A DNA stretch of 64,000 nt, taken from an uncultured Oscillospiraceae bacterium (GTDB lineage Bacteria > Bacillota > Clostridia > Oscillospirales > Oscillospiraceae). The DNA lies in assembly GCA_934591635.1 (NCBI GenBank), contig CAKTPI010000003.1, positions 124,001-188,000 on the forward strand. The letters run 5' to 3'. The stretch's first letter is position 1. The number at the start of each line of letters is the position of its first letter. This document shows, piece by piece, positions 1 through 9,279 of the stretch. The translations under genes and the position numbers were made by a program. The notes beneath the pieces are model-generated. The model saw only the letters and a list, made by a program, of their open reading frames with translations, was not told the DNA's origin and searched no databases.

Positions 1-375
1 TTCCGGCCCCATAAAAATTTTATGGCCATCAATATGGGAAGAAAAGTACACACCCTCCTCTTTAATGCGGCGCAAGGAGGCCAAGCTAAACACCTGGAAG
101 CCGCCAGAGTCTGTCAGTATGGGACCGTCCCAAGTCATGAACTTATGCAACCCTCCCAACTGTTTGACAACCGTGTCGGTTGGACGAAGATGCAAGTGGT
201 AGGTATTGGACAGCTCTACCTGGCAGCCGATCTCCTTCAAATCTTTGGCGCTGAGCGCGCCTTTGATGGCCCCCTGTGTACCGACGTTCATAAACACAGG
301 GGTCTGAACCACACCATGGGCACAGGTAAACTCTCCGCGTCTGGCTTTTCCTTCAGTCTTTTTTAGTTCAAACAT
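1..375 (-). CDS. tgt: Queuine tRNA-ribosyltransferase (Tgt), N-terminal part
   Basis: The 125 codons visible on the minus strand run off the left edge of the window. They read as the N-terminus of bacterial Tgt, which exchanges guanine-34 for preQ1 in tRNAs with GUN anticodons. The start [16 protein letters not shown] and the motifs [18 protein letters not shown] and [11 protein letters not shown] are typical of the family; the aspartate in DSGGFQ belongs to the active site. The ATG at 375-373 follows a promoter at 457-429. The usual partner queA lies 37 kb away at 38400-37378 on the same strand. Confidence 0.93.
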   Translation of the reverse strand, partial: MFELKKTEGKARRGEFTCAHGVVQTPVFMNVGTQGAIKGALSAKDLKEIGCQVELSNTYHLHLRPTDTVVKQLGGLHKFMTWDGPILTDSGGFQVFSLASLRRIKEEGVYFSSHIDGHKIFMGPE

Positions 376-428
376 TTTAACACTCCGTAGTTGTTTTTGA
401 CCTTGGTCTCTCGAGTTCGATAGTGTCC

Positions 429-457
429 ATTCTATCGCAAAGAACCCAAAAAGGCAA
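429..457 (-). promoter_or_regulatory. Probable sigma-A promoter of tgt
   Basis: On the minus strand, TTGCCT (457-452) and TAGAAT (434-429) are separated by exactly 17 bases. This places a start site near 422, about 45 bases upstream of the tgt ATG. A private promoter would let tgt be expressed although it is separated from queA. Confidence 0.6.
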
Positions 458-746
458 GCATCATTTCTCGCAAGGGTGCAGAGGCCTGCCAATTTTACGG
501 AGCACCGGCTGATATGTGTTAGGGCTTACAGAGCATCCGGCAAATGCTGTATGAAGATACGCTTGCAACGGTGTACAAAGGGAACATAATAAAAAACTTA
601 ATAATGGACTGCCAATCTTACACAAAGTACCGCCCAAACGAGACTACGGGCGGTATTTTTGTATCATGGCGGAGAAAGGAGGAACTTCCCACGGGGCTTG
701 ACTGAAAAGTTGAGCTCCTTTTTTCATGCCAAAAAACAGGAGGTAA
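458..746. other. Non-coding or decayed stretch at the left edge of the accessory block
   Basis: No intact gene is seen here. Short open stretches on the plus strand are interrupted by stop codons and do not match a family I recognise. The segment holds one clear hairpin terminator (628-661). A second hairpin-like repeat (about 672-721, AAAGGAG against CTCCTTT) lies just before the ribosome binding site of the truncated gene at 747. No tRNA or repeat pair was seen. Confidence 0.4.
628..661 (+). terminator. Rho-independent terminator-like hairpin
   Basis: Arms TACCGCCC (628-635) and GGGCGGTA (648-655) enclose a 12-base loop and are followed by TTTTTG. It may end a decayed plus-strand gene, or act as a leader hairpin for the fragment at 747. 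Confidence 0.6.
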
Positions 747-950
747 ATGCTTATGGCAGATGATAAAACCACAAAAACGTCGGAACAGCCGGTAACGGAT
801 ACCGGACCGGGCAAGGAAACGCCTCCCGCTCCCCCAAAAGAGCCAGAGAAGGTTTCCGTTTCCCCAGAGCCGGAAAAAAAGACGGAACCGGAGGTAAAGA
901 ACCCGCAGGTTTCCGTCTATAACTTCGCTGAAATTCTCCAGAAATATCCT
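747..950 (+). pseudogene. N-terminal fragment of an unrecognised proline/glutamate-rich protein
   Basis: A good ribosome binding site (AGGAGG, then ATGCTTATG) starts a low-complexity, Pro/Glu/Lys-rich N-terminus beginning MADDKTTKTSEQ. It continues plausibly to about NFAEILQKYP. Around 945-950 the sequence changes to the antisense of a periplasmic-binding-type sensor gene, so the rest of the gene is missing. The open frame continues to 1259, but that part is antisense shadow. The family is unknown; such N-termini occur in phage and conjugative-element proteins, but nothing here proves that. Confidence 0.45.
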
Positions 951-1835
951 CGATCAGACTGTTGGGCATGGCGTAGATGGCTTTCGTCAGAATACCGGCT
1001 AGCAGGTGGCTTGCCCGCTGGGATACCACGATGTGGTAATTGTAGGTGGTTTCTTCCAGCAGTGTGCAGGTCAGGGTTCCGCTGTGTTCCCGGTTCACCA
1101 GGGCCTGGGCGGTGTAGTAATACAGGAATGCCGCGTCCGCTTTCTTATTCAACACGGCATTCACCGCTTCCTCCCGGGTGTCGCAGACCAGCTTCTCACC
1201 ATTCTGCACATAGGATTCGTCGAACACGGCAGACTGATCTACCGTGGATACCACCTTGATCTCGCCGCTGAAATCAGACCGGGTGACCATGGTCATCCGC
1301 AGCGTCAGATAGGGCGCGGTGACGGCGCTGTTGGGCATCTCGGCGTTGCTCTGGGAATTGAGACGGTAATCAATGCACAGATCCGCGGAGCCGTCGGCAC
1401 GGTGGTTTAAGTATTCCTCTCTCGTCTCGCAGGGAACGAACCGATAGGCGACCCCGGCGTACTCCGCCAGGAACTTGAAGTAGTCCGGCAGAATGCCCTT
1501 GACCTCGCCGTTTTCCATATAGGAGTAAGGATACCGGGTGGGATCACAGATCACCGTCAGGGCCGTGTCACAGGTGCTGTACTGCGCGATCACCGCTTTT
1601 CCGCGTCGCTGTAGGATATGTTGTAGTTCTCGTAAAACTGGGGTTGTGCAGGTCTGTCTGCCAGTCGCCCTCGGTGGCGTTCATCTGGTCAATGGCGTAG
1701 TTGATCTTATCCAGCAGCTCCATATTGCCTTTCTGAACGATGGCATAGAACTCCGTGCTGTTGAATTTCTCAATAATCCGCTCATTCTGGGTCTGGCGCA
1801 GGGAGCTGGTGACAATGGCGTCCACCTTCCTACCC
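945..1835 (-). pseudogene. Remnant of a substrate-binding-domain (SBP family 3/PBPb) sensor protein
   Basis: Two minus-strand frames together encode the end of one periplasmic-binding-type domain (VDAIVTSSLRQTQNERIIEK) and most of a second (YPYSYMENGEVKGILPDYF through EEAVNAVLNKKADAAFLYYY). Tandem PBPb domains are typical of the extracytoplasmic half of some sensor kinases and cyclic-di-GMP enzymes. A frameshift near 1600-1640 separates the pieces. The upstream end fuses to an ABC permease fragment and the downstream end to the fragment at 747-950; no signalling output domain remains. This is clearly a dead gene. Confidence 0.7.
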
Positions 1836-1839
1836 TGGA

Positions 1840-2263
1840 GTGGCCAGGGTCATATCCGCAAAGGAGGAGAAGTAGACGGCAGAATAAGTAAAACCGTGTT
1901 CCTGCGCAAAACTGTCAAAGTCCGCGTTCCGGAACCAGTTGTTGTAAAGGTGCTGCACCAAATACATCTTCTCCTGGGGATAATCTCCAGCCACTAGCCA
2001 CGCCTCCCGGAATACCTTGAATGAGTTCAGCAGCGACAGCACACCGATGGAATAGGCATCCCCTTTCAGATTCGGCAGCGTCATATAGAAAAAACTTTGA
2101 ATCTCGCTGGCACCATCCATCCGGGCTGCCTCGTAAATACTTTCCGGAATTGTCCCTAATGCGGTTGTCCAAAGCGCTATGGTATAGCCCAAATTTTTCC
2201 ACAGATAGCTGATAACCAGCATCCAAAAGGAGGCCCCAGTGGTCATCCAGCTGACACTGGGCA
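1840..2263 (-). pseudogene. Fragment of a carbohydrate ABC transporter permease (MalF/UgpA type)
   Basis: The minus strand encodes a run from WKNLGYTIALWTTALG through the EAA loop (EAARMDGASEIQSFFY, TLPNLKG) to AGDYPQEKMYLVQHLYNNWF. This is characteristic of sugar ABC permeases. The N-terminal membrane segments and the last helix are missing. The 3' side runs into the sensor remnant, the 5' side into unrelated sequence before the PTS gene. No partner permease, binding protein or ATPase gene is nearby, so this is debris. Confidence 0.75.
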
Positions 2264-2350
2264 GATGGAGCTGTTTTACGGTATTTGTATCGTGTATATG
2301 CAAAAAGCACACCGTCCTCCACTTAAGGAAGAACGATGTGCTCTTGAAAT

Positions 2351-3499
2351 TTATTGCACTTTAACTTTTTCGGCCGGAGTGGAAAAGAAGGTCAAAAGAA
2401 ACCCCATCGTGCAGCTGATTAAAAGACCAATGCAGTAAAGCAGCATCCCTTTCGGACCTAGCGGACCTGCCCCCATCATGGGGATGCCGAGCAAACCAGA
2501 TGCGCCCCAACCGCTGGACGCTACACCGGTAGCCATGATGAATGCACCGCCAAATCCACCACCCAGACATGCCGTAATAAACGGCTTGCCCAAAGGGAGT
2601 GTCACGCCATATAGCAGGGGTGAGCCGACACCCATCATACCCGGCAGGATTGATGCTCGGATAACATTGGAAAACTGCTCATTATGCACAGCCTTCGCCT
2701 TCAGCAGCAATGCGATCCCAGCACCCACCTGCCCTGCCCCCGCCATTGCAAGGGTTGGGAACAGTGTGACATAGCCGAAATTGTCCAACTCCATGGAATA
2801 TAGTGCCACAAAAGCATACTGCATACCCATCATCACGGCCACGAGAAACAATGCCGAACAGCCGTAACCCGCTACAATCCGGACAATCGGCTGCTTGCTC
2901 ATGCAAAAAAAGCGGACAGCTCTGCAAAGGCCCGTGGAAACCAATCCAGTCAGAGGCATAACAAAAAAGATATAGGGAAGCAACACCAACGTCAGCACAC
3001 AAAAGGGCGTCACTACCATGTCCATGCTTTTGGGCATGCGTGATCTCATCCATTTTTCAAGCTTTGCGATCATCCATGCACCAAGAATAGCTGCAATGAT
3101 ACCACCACGCCCGCTGCAAAGGATAGAAGCAGCTGGGTCTGACAAGTTATACCAGCCCACAGCCTGCGACAGTGTGTTGATGCCATCAAGTCCGGTGATC
3201 ATACCCAGCATGCCGCCCAGAATTGCGGTACCGCCAAATCGGCTGCAGGCGGAGTAGCCAACCCAAGCGGGCATGAAGCCCATGAAGGATGCACTGACCA
3301 GCGTCAAAAGGCTGTACAAAGCCGCGATTATCGGTTGGCTCACATAATCTGGGACGAACTGAGCAATCAGTGACGCAAAGCCGGAGCAGATTCCTGCCGT
3401 TATAATTCCCGGAATTACGGGGTCAAATATTTGCCCGAAAATACGAAAGTCCGGCTTTCTTCGTTTTTCACTCTGAATCTTGTGCTTCATGCCATCCAC
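2351..3499 (-). CDS. PTS glucose-superfamily EIIC protein, MurP-like, without a IIB domain
   Basis: A membrane protein of about 380 residues with roughly ten hydrophobic segments, related to the IIC domains of MurNAc/sucrose-type PTS permeases. It is the last gene of the amino-sugar operon after anmK; its GTG start nearly abuts the anmK stop, and an ATG at 3490 is the alternative. Two things are odd. There is no IIB domain, N-terminal or separate, so the phosphocysteine needed for group translocation is absent. The segment corresponding to the family's GITEP-type sugar-site motif reads GVGSP (residues about 290-294), with Ser in place of Glu. Free sugar uptake followed by the kinases encoded next door would fit; the role is inferred. 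Confidence 0.8.
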   Translation of the reverse strand: MDGMKHKIQSEKRRKPDFRIFGQIFDPVIPGIITAGICSGFASLIAQFVPDYVSQPIIAALYSLLTLVSASFMGFMPAWVGYSACSRFGGTAILGGMLGMITGLDGINTLSQAVGWYNLSDPAASILCSGRGGIIAAILGAWMIAKLEKWMRSRMPKSMDMVVTPFCVLTLVLLPYIFFVMPLTGLVSTGLCRAVRFFCMSKQPIVRIVAGYGCSALFLVAVMMGMQYAFVALYSMELDNFGYVTLFPTLAMAGAGQVGAGIALLLKAKAVHNEQFSNVIRASILPGMMGVGSPLLYGVTLPLGKPFITACLGGGFGGAFIMATGVASSGWGASGLLGIPMMGAGPLGPKGMLLYCIGLLISCTMGFLLTFFSTPAEKVKVQ

Positions 3500-3505
3500 G
3501 CATTT

Positions 3506-4690
3506 TTACAAACTGATTTTTCCCATGACCACGGGATTCTTGGCACCTGTGACCGTTGGAACATTGTTGCATCCTGCAAAAAGCGCCTCATTGGCAAGAA
3601 CCGCAAAGGCAACTGCCTCTTTTGCGTTGCTGTCGTACCCCATGTCCTCGTTGGTCATTACTTTGCAGCCAGGAAGGATCTCGGCAATATCCTGCAGCAA
3701 AGTCTTGTTCATACTTCCGCCGCCGCCAATAATCAAACGATCCGGTTTTATGGGGAAATAATGCTCGATACTATAGCGGATGGTCTCAGCAGTGAAAGCC
3801 GTAACCGTTGCCATCAGGTCCGCGTCAGAGATATGATTTTTATCGGCGTATGCCATAATCTTCTCAACATAGCCAGGGCCATAGTATTCCCGGCCAGTGG
3901 TCTTGGGCGGTTTGCAGGAAAGGTAGGGATCCTCCATCAGCCTATCCAAGAGGCCACGGTTGACTCTTCCACTGGCAGCAAATTGCCCGCCTGCATCATA
4001 AGTCATCTTTCCATCGGTCAGCTCTGAAAGCACTGCGTCCATCACCATATTACCCGGGCCTGTATCAAAGGCAAACACGTCCTTCAATTCACAGGCAGGC
4101 GGCAGACAAGTGATATTACCGATGCCACCGATGTTTTGGAGGGCAACACACTCTGTTTCACTCCGATAAATCAGAAATTCACTGTAGGGCACCAATGGTG
4201 CACCCAAACCGTCCGCAGCGACATCCCGAACGCGAAAATCTCCGATTACGGGACAGCCAAAGCGCTGGGCCAATACAGAGCACTCCCCTAATTGGAATGT
4301 ACTGCGGAAGCTGTGCCCGAGGTATTCCTCTTTCTGCGGAATGTGCCAGAAGGTCTGCCCATGGCTTCCAATCAGGTCAATTTCATCACTACGGATCCCT
4401 GCTTGTGCACACAATGATTCCACTGCTTCAACGTACAGTTCCCCCAGCAAGAAATTCATTTTACAAAAATCCGCCGCACAAGCACTTTTCCCGCTGGCGA
4501 GTCGTAGAATCTCTTGACGAATCTCCGATGAGAATGGCTGAAACACAAAGTTTAGCTGTTGAATTTCAGATTGCGTGCCGTGCCCCGTAATACGGCACAG
4601 CGCCGCATCCACGCCATCGGCAGAGGTGCCCGACATTAGGCCAACCACAAGTCGGCTGGGTTTTTCCATACAAGATACAATAGGATGCAC
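3506..4690 (-). CDS. anmK: Anhydro-N-acetylmuramic acid kinase (AnmK)
   Basis: AnmK hydrolyses the 1,6-anhydro ring of anhydroMurNAc and phosphorylates it, giving MurNAc-6-phosphate. Supporting motifs are GLMSGTSADGVDAAL at the N-terminus, GSHGQTFWHIP, VIGDFRVRDVAADGLGAPLVPY and NIGGIGNIT, all typical of the ASKHA-fold AnmK family; the length of about 394 residues is also typical. A GTG at 4690 is preceded by GAGGTG at the right spacing, overlapping the stop codon of the preceding kinase gene; ATG 4669 is an alternative. The product is the substrate of MurQ, encoded two genes upstream. Confidence 0.93.
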   Translation of the reverse strand: MHPIVSCMEKPSRLVVGLMSGTSADGVDAALCRITGHGTQSEIQQLNFVFQPFSSEIRQEILRLASGKSACAADFCKMNFLLGELYVEAVESLCAQAGIRSDEIDLIGSHGQTFWHIPQKEEYLGHSFRSTFQLGECSVLAQRFGCPVIGDFRVRDVAADGLGAPLVPYSEFLIYRSETECVALQNIGGIGNITCLPPACELKDVFAFDTGPGNMVMDAVLSELTDGKMTYDAGGQFAASGRVNRGLLDRLMEDPYLSCKPPKTTGREYYGPGYVEKIMAYADKNHISDADLMATVTAFTAETIRYSIEHYFPIKPDRLIIGGGGSMNKTLLQDIAEILPGCKVMTNEDMGYDSNAKEAVAFAVLANEALFAGCNNVPTVTGAKNPVVMGKISL

Positions 4691-4700
4691 GAAAATCACC

Positions 4701-5591
4701 TCACAGTATTTCTTTTGCGAGCATTACCGCACCGGCTGCCGCATCCCGGTAAGGAGCAATGCAGCGCATTTGCGGGAACTGCTTTGCCATCTCTGCTTGG
4801 AATTGCGCGCGCAGCATGGTTTCGTTTTCCAGCAAGCCCCCCAGCATTGCAACTTCCGGTGATTCCAAATTTAATTTTTGGGCCACTGCACCCACAAGGC
4901 GGGTCATCTGCACCGCATTGGCACAGATAATTCCCAATGCAACATGGTCAGCCTTCGCTGCGGCTTCTTCCACTAAGTGTGAAAGGGCTGCAATCCTGCT
5001 CTTATCGCCGCCATAGGTGTAAGAAATAATCTTTTTCTGGTCATCTAAGCCCAATTCCGAGGCAAGCAATTCCGAAAGGAGGGTCTTTTCGCCCCAGCCA
5101 TCCCAAGCACGGGCTACGGCCGATAACGCATCCCGTCCCAGAGCATAGCCACTGCCTTCATCTCCAATCAGATGGCCCCAGCCACCGGAACGGGCAAACT
5201 GTCCGGATGCATTTTTACCAAAACAGATGGAGCCGGTTCCGGCAATTAACGCAATTCCCGGTTTGCCTTCTAGCGCCCCGGTAAGTGCAATCACTTGGTC
5301 ACCGACCAGCTTCCAGTTCGAGATACCTCCGCGCTGCATTCCTTCCGCAACCAAATGGTTCATCTCCTGGTTGCTGACCCCGGCAGAGCCAATGCATAGG
5401 GCAAGGCACTCCCCCTGCTGATTCAGCCATGTGCAGATTTCATCCAGTAGCAAAGAAAATTGTTTTGCGCCGATGCTGTTTAGATTAAAAGGGCCAAACA
5501 CCTGCGTTTGCAAAAACTCCCCTTCCGGCGAGGCAATGATAACCTTTGTTTTTGTTCCGCCGCCATCAATACCAGCAATAAACTTCATCAT
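4701..5591 (-). CDS. N-acetylglucosamine/N-acetylmuramic acid kinase, BadF/BadG ATPase family
   Basis: A 296-residue ASKHA kinase starting with GIDGGGTKTKVII (phosphate-binding loop), then GTGSICFG and GGWGHLIGDEGSGYALG, as in the NagK/MurK branch of the BadF/BadG/BcrA family. Members phosphorylate GlcNAc, and some (MurK of clostridia) also MurNAc, at O6. Its place between murQ and anmK makes an amino-sugar kinase very likely; substrate preference cannot be read from sequence. Strong AGGAGG site; start at 5591 or 5588. Confidence 0.85.
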   Translation of the reverse strand: MMKFIAGIDGGGTKTKVIIASPEGEFLQTQVFGPFNLNSIGAKQFSLLLDEICTWLNQQGECLALCIGSAGVSNQEMNHLVAEGMQRGGISNWKLVGDQVIALTGALEGKPGIALIAGTGSICFGKNASGQFARSGGWGHLIGDEGSGYALGRDALSAVARAWDGWGEKTLLSELLASELGLDDQKKIISYTYGGDKSRIAALSHLVEEAAAKADHVALGIICANAVQMTRLVGAVAQKLNLESPEVAMLGGLLENETMLRAQFQAEMAKQFPQMRCIAPYRDAAAGAVMLAKEIL

Positions 5592-5603
5592 ATTCCTCCT
5601 TGC

Positions 5604-6344
5604 TTACTTTCCAAACAGGTAGTCCATCGCTTTGCACACTGCGGTATCCCAGAAAACCCAGTTGTGAATCCCCTGCCAGTGTTCAAAGCGTACATCTGCT
5701 CCCTTTGCCTGCAACATTCCCGAGAAACGAACATTGGCATCAAACAGAGCGTCCTGTTCGCCGCAGGCCAGGTAAATTGAGGGCAACATCCTGGAATTTG
5801 ACTTCTCGGTCAGTGCAAACAGATCATCACCTGCTGGAATTTGAAGTTTTTCTCCAAAAACCGCCTGAAACTGTCTCTTTTGCATTCCATCCTGAGTGGC
5901 AACATACTGCGCAATATCTGCTACCGCAGAAAAAGCAGCGGCACCTGCATAACGCTCGGGCGAGTGGAGCACACATTTCAGAGTGCCATACCCACCCATG
6001 GACAGCCCCATGAGATAATTTTTTTCGGGTTCCGGAGAAAAACCAAAGAAATTCTGACAAATTGCGGGAAGTTCATCGTGTATAAATGTAAAATAAGGAA
6101 TTCCCTGCTCCATGTCCGTATAAAAGCTCCGCTGAACCTCTGGAATGACCAAAGCGATTCCCTTCTCACGGGCGTAGCGCTCTACGCTGGTATAGCGTGA
6201 CCATCCGGTGCAGTTGTCTGCAAGACCATGGAGCAAGTATACAACCTTCACGTTGGATTGCTTTACCCCCTCTGGCAGAACAACCGTCATAGAGGTATTC
6301 ATGTCCATGACTTCCGAGCGAAAATCACAACGCAAATGTGCCAT
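5604..6344 (-). CDS. Alpha/beta-hydrolase esterase (esterase D/FrmB-like)
   Basis: A 246-residue cytoplasmic alpha/beta hydrolase of the COG0627 group. It shows VVYLLHGLADN (oxyanion region), the nucleophile elbow GLSMGGYGTLK, an acidic region CGEQDALFDAN and a late His in HWQGIHNWVFWD. Relatives include tributyrin esterases and S-formylglutathione hydrolases. It lies 3 bases after murQ in the amino-sugar operon, so removal of an O-acyl group from imported amino sugars (for example O-acetyl-MurNAc) is an attractive inference, not shown. Confidence 0.8.
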   Translation of the reverse strand: MAHLRCDFRSEVMDMNTSMTVVLPEGVKQSNVKVVYLLHGLADNCTGWSRYTSVERYAREKGIALVIPEVQRSFYTDMEQGIPYFTFIHDELPAICQNFFGFSPEPEKNYLMGLSMGGYGTLKCVLHSPERYAGAAAFSAVADIAQYVATQDGMQKRQFQAVFGEKLQIPAGDDLFALTEKSNSRMLPSIYLACGEQDALFDANVRFSGMLQAKGADVRFEHWQGIHNWVFWDTAVCKAMDYLFGK

Positions 6345-6347
6345 TGC

Positions 6348-7244
6348 TCAGTTCTCCCCTATCGCTGCCGCGACCCGGTCATCATGCTGTGCCAGGAGCA
6401 GTTCTGCTGTTTTCACATTGCTTCCGGTCTTCAACATAACAATGGCAATCTTCGCACGGTAGTTGCACGCCTCCAAGGTTTTGGTGGCAGTATCGTAATC
6501 CGCACCGGTAGCCTGGCAGACAATTCGTTTACAGCGTTCCACCAGCTTTTCGTTGGAGGGTTTAACGTCCACCATCAAATTACCGTACACCTTTCCGAGC
6601 TTGATCATGGCACCGGTGGAGAGCATATTCAGCACCATCTTCTGAGCTGTGCCACTCTTCATACGGGTAGACCCAGTCACAACCTCCGGCCCCGGGAGCG
6701 GCGTAATGGCAATTTCTGCCGCCTGCTCCACCTGGGAACCAGTGCTGCAGGAAATTCCAATTACGTGTGCACCCAAATTCCGAGCGTATGCCATGGCCCC
6801 CAGTACATAGGGTGTCCGGCCTGAGGCGGCAATGCCTACAAGCACATCCAATTGTCTGAAATTAATTCGTTTCAGGTCTTCTTCACCCTGGATTGGGTCG
6901 TCCTCCGCACCTTCCTTTGCCCTGAAAATTGCCTCATTTCCGCCAGCAATCAGGCCAATTACCTCTTCCGGATCCGTGGAGTAAGTGGGAGGACACTCTA
7001 CTGCATCCAGGATTCCCAAGCGCCCGGAAGTACCGCAGCCAATGTAGATGAGTCGCCCGCCTTGTTTAAGCTGGCCGGCAATGATGTCTATTGCTGCGGC
7101 AATATGCTCTGCTTCTTTTCCAACTGCAATAGCAACTTTTTGATCTTCTTCATTGATCAGCTTCACCATATCCAAGGTGCTCATGCTGTCAATGTGGGTG
7201 GTTTTACTGTTTCGCTGTTCTGTATTGATTAAATTAAGATCCAT
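6348..7244 (-). CDS. murQ: N-acetylmuramic acid 6-phosphate etherase (MurQ)
   Basis: MurQ cleaves the D-lactyl ether of MurNAc-6-phosphate to give GlcNAc-6-phosphate and lactate. The 298-residue protein has the SIS fold signatures [23 protein letters not shown] and [16 protein letters not shown] (catalytic Glu region), [11 protein letters not shown], and [18 protein letters not shown]. The frame is open to 7328, but the ATG at 7244 has an ideal AGGAGGAACAAT leader and matches the usual N-terminus. It follows the importer genes in the same operon. Confidence 0.96.
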   Translation of the reverse strand: MDLNLINTEQRNSKTTHIDSMSTLDMVKLINEEDQKVAIAVGKEAEHIAAAIDIIAGQLKQGGRLIYIGCGTSGRLGILDAVECPPTYSTDPEEVIGLIAGGNEAIFRAKEGAEDDPIQGEEDLKRINFRQLDVLVGIAASGRTPYVLGAMAYARNLGAHVIGISCSTGSQVEQAAEIAITPLPGPEVVTGSTRMKSGTAQKMVLNMLSTGAMIKLGKVYGNLMVDVKPSNEKLVERCKRIVCQATGADYDTATKTLEACNYRAKIAIVMLKTGSNVKTAELLLAQHDDRVAAAIGEN

Positions 7245-7324
7245 ATTGTTCCTCCTCGTTCGGGCATCTGCAAAAGAGAAAATGCCACCAGTACCGCTTT
7301 GGTTCAAAGGGCTTCTCTTCATAA

Positions 7325-8275
7325 TCATTCGCAGAGCGAACAGGCGACGAAATGCTCCGGGCTAACTTCTTTCAGGCAGACATTCTCTTTGCATTTATCC
7401 GATGCATAAGGGCAGCGGGGTGCAAAGCGGCAGCCTGGCGCAGGATTGATGGGGCTGGAAACCTCGCCATGCAGGACATGGTGCTCCCGGTTGCGGCGAG
7501 ACAGGTCGATGGTAGGAACAGCATGCAGCAATGCCTTGGTATATGGATGTACAGGGTTGGCAAAGAGCTCCGCAGTTTTGGCATGCTCGACAACCTGCCC
7601 CATGTACATGACCATGATCTCGTCACTGATGTGCTTTACGACACAAAGGTCGTGGGTAATAAACATGTAGGACAATCCGCGCTGTTCCTGCAGATCCATT
7701 AAAAGATTCAGAATCTGTGCCTGAATGGAAACATCCAGCGCAGAAACCGGCTCGTCACATACAATAAATTTGGGACTGACCGCCATGGCTCGTGCCAGGC
7801 CGACCCTTTGACGCAGGCCGCCATCCAATTCATGGGGATACAGATTGGCTTGATCGGCAGGTAATCCACACATATCCATGATGCTTCGGACATGCTCATT
7901 GATTTCCGCCTTGGATTTCAGCAGGCCGCAGACCTGCACCGGTTCCGCAATCAAGTTATGTACCGACATACGGGGGTCAAGCGAGCTGTACGGATCCTGA
8001 AACACCATCTGCATATTCAGATGAATTTTCTGCATATCTTTCCCTTTATATTTCAGGATATTTTCACCGTTATACAGCACCTCGCCGGCTGTAGCGGGCT
8101 GCAGGCGCAAAATCGTTCTGCCCAGGGTTGATTTACCGCAACCACTTTCGCCAACCACGCCCAGAGTTTTTCCTGGCATGATTTTCAGGTTCACATCTTC
8201 AACAGCGTGGAGAATACCGGAACCGGTTTTGAAATACTTCTTTAAATTTCTTGTTTCAACAAGCGGCGTTGCCAT
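7325..8275 (-). CDS. Oligopeptide/dipeptide ABC transporter ATP-binding protein (OppF-like), system 1
   Basis: A 316-residue ABC ATPase with Walker [14 protein letters not shown]-loop [11 protein letters not shown], a signature reading [14 protein letters not shown] (the usual LSGGQ is LDGG here), Walker [14 protein letters not shown] and the C-terminal Opp/Dpp domain with a four-cysteine cluster ([16 protein letters not shown]), which in family members binds an iron-sulfur cluster. The ATG at 8275 lies one base after the OppD-like stop and has AGGAGGTATTCTGAT upstream; the open frame to 8617 is not coding. It pairs with the next ATPase to drive import. Confidence 0.92.
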   Translation of the reverse strand: MATPLVETRNLKKYFKTGSGILHAVEDVNLKIMPGKTLGVVGESGCGKSTLGRTILRLQPATAGEVLYNGENILKYKGKDMQKIHLNMQMVFQDPYSSLDPRMSVHNLIAEPVQVCGLLKSKAEINEHVRSIMDMCGLPADQANLYPHELDGGLRQRVGLARAMAVSPKFIVCDEPVSALDVSIQAQILNLLMDLQEQRGLSYMFITHDLCVVKHISDEIMVMYMGQVVEHAKTAELFANPVHPYTKALLHAVPTIDLSRRNREHHVLHGEVSSPINPAPGCRFAPRCPYASDKCKENVCLKEVSPEHFVACSLCE

Positions 8276-8276
8276 A

Positions 8277-9266
8277 TCAGAATACCTCCTTATCCGCATA
8301 GCGGTGGCACATGATGCCATGGTCGCCGCAAACGTGCATGGCAGGTGGCTGTTTCCGGCAAATATCCGTAGCGTACTCGCAGCGATCTGCAAAGCAGCAA
8401 CCGGTGTATTCTTTCCGGGGATCTGCCATGTGTCCTGCGATAGGATGAAGCCGGGGCTGTTCATCCTCCAAGTTAGGAATACAGTTGAACAGTCCAGCCG
8501 TATATGGATGATTTTCCTTCCGTTGGAATACCGTTTCGACAGGGCCGAATTCCACAACACGTCCCGCATATACAACAGATACAGAATCACAGAACTGTGC
8601 AACCACACCCAAGTCATGCGTAATCAGCATTACAGAGGTGTTGAATTTTTCGCGGAGTTGCTGCATCAGCTCCAAAATCTGCGCCTGAATGGTCACGTCC
8701 AGAGCGGTGGTCGGTTCGTCAGCCAACAGCAGCTCTGGTTCTGCGACCAGGGCCATGGCAATCACAATTCTTTGCTTCATGCCGCCGGAGAATTCATGAG
8801 GGTAGCTATTCTTCCGCTCTGGAGGGATACCTACCAATGTCATCATTTCATCTACGCGCTTGATTTTTTCAGTCCGGCTCATTTCCGGGAAATGCAGGTT
8901 CAACACTTCCAGAATCTGATTTCCAACCGTCTGTGTGGGATTCAAGCTGGTCATTGGGTCCTGGAAGATCATGGAAATGCGTTTGCCTCGCAGCGGCAAC
9001 ATTTCCGCCTCCGGAAGATTCAGCAGTTCCTGACCATCATAAACAATGGAACCACCCTTTACTTCGCCAACACGCTCCGGCAGCAGTCGCAGGATAGACA
9101 GAGCCAGTGTGGTTTTTCCTGCACCGGTTTCTCCAACAAGTCCTCTGGCTTCACCGCGAACCAGGTTGAGATTGAAATTATTAACTGCGTGAACGACGGC
9201 ATCATCCGTATTATACTGGACGGTCAGATCGGAAATTTCCAGCAGATTATCTTGTTTCTTTTCCAT
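8277..9266 (-). CDS. Oligopeptide/dipeptide ABC transporter ATP-binding protein (OppD-like), system 1
   Basis: A 329-residue ABC ATPase: Walker [24 protein letters not shown], signature [15 protein letters not shown], Walker [13 protein letters not shown], switch His in LITHDLG, and the C-terminal Opp/Dpp extension with cysteines ([14 protein letters not shown]). The ATG at 9266 is preceded by AGGAGGACGCCAAG; it starts 14 bases after the permease gene. Confidence 0.92.
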   Translation of the reverse strand: MEKKQDNLLEISDLTVQYNTDDAVVHAVNNFNLNLVRGEARGLVGETGAGKTTLALSILRLLPERVGEVKGGSIVYDGQELLNLPEAEMLPLRGKRISMIFQDPMTSLNPTQTVGNQILEVLNLHFPEMSRTEKIKRVDEMMTLVGIPPERKNSYPHEFSGGMKQRIVIAMALVAEPELLLADEPTTALDVTIQAQILELMQQLREKFNTSVMLITHDLGVVAQFCDSVSVVYAGRVVEFGPVETVFQRKENHPYTAGLFNCIPNLEDEQPRLHPIAGHMADPRKEYTGCCFADRCEYATDICRKQPPAMHVCGDHGIMCHRYADKEVF

Positions 9267-9279
9267 CTTGGCGTCCTCC

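Noticed and set aside
22..366. Plus-strand open frame of 114 codons
   Set aside because: It is the antisense of tgt, whose family motifs are unmistakable on the minus strand.
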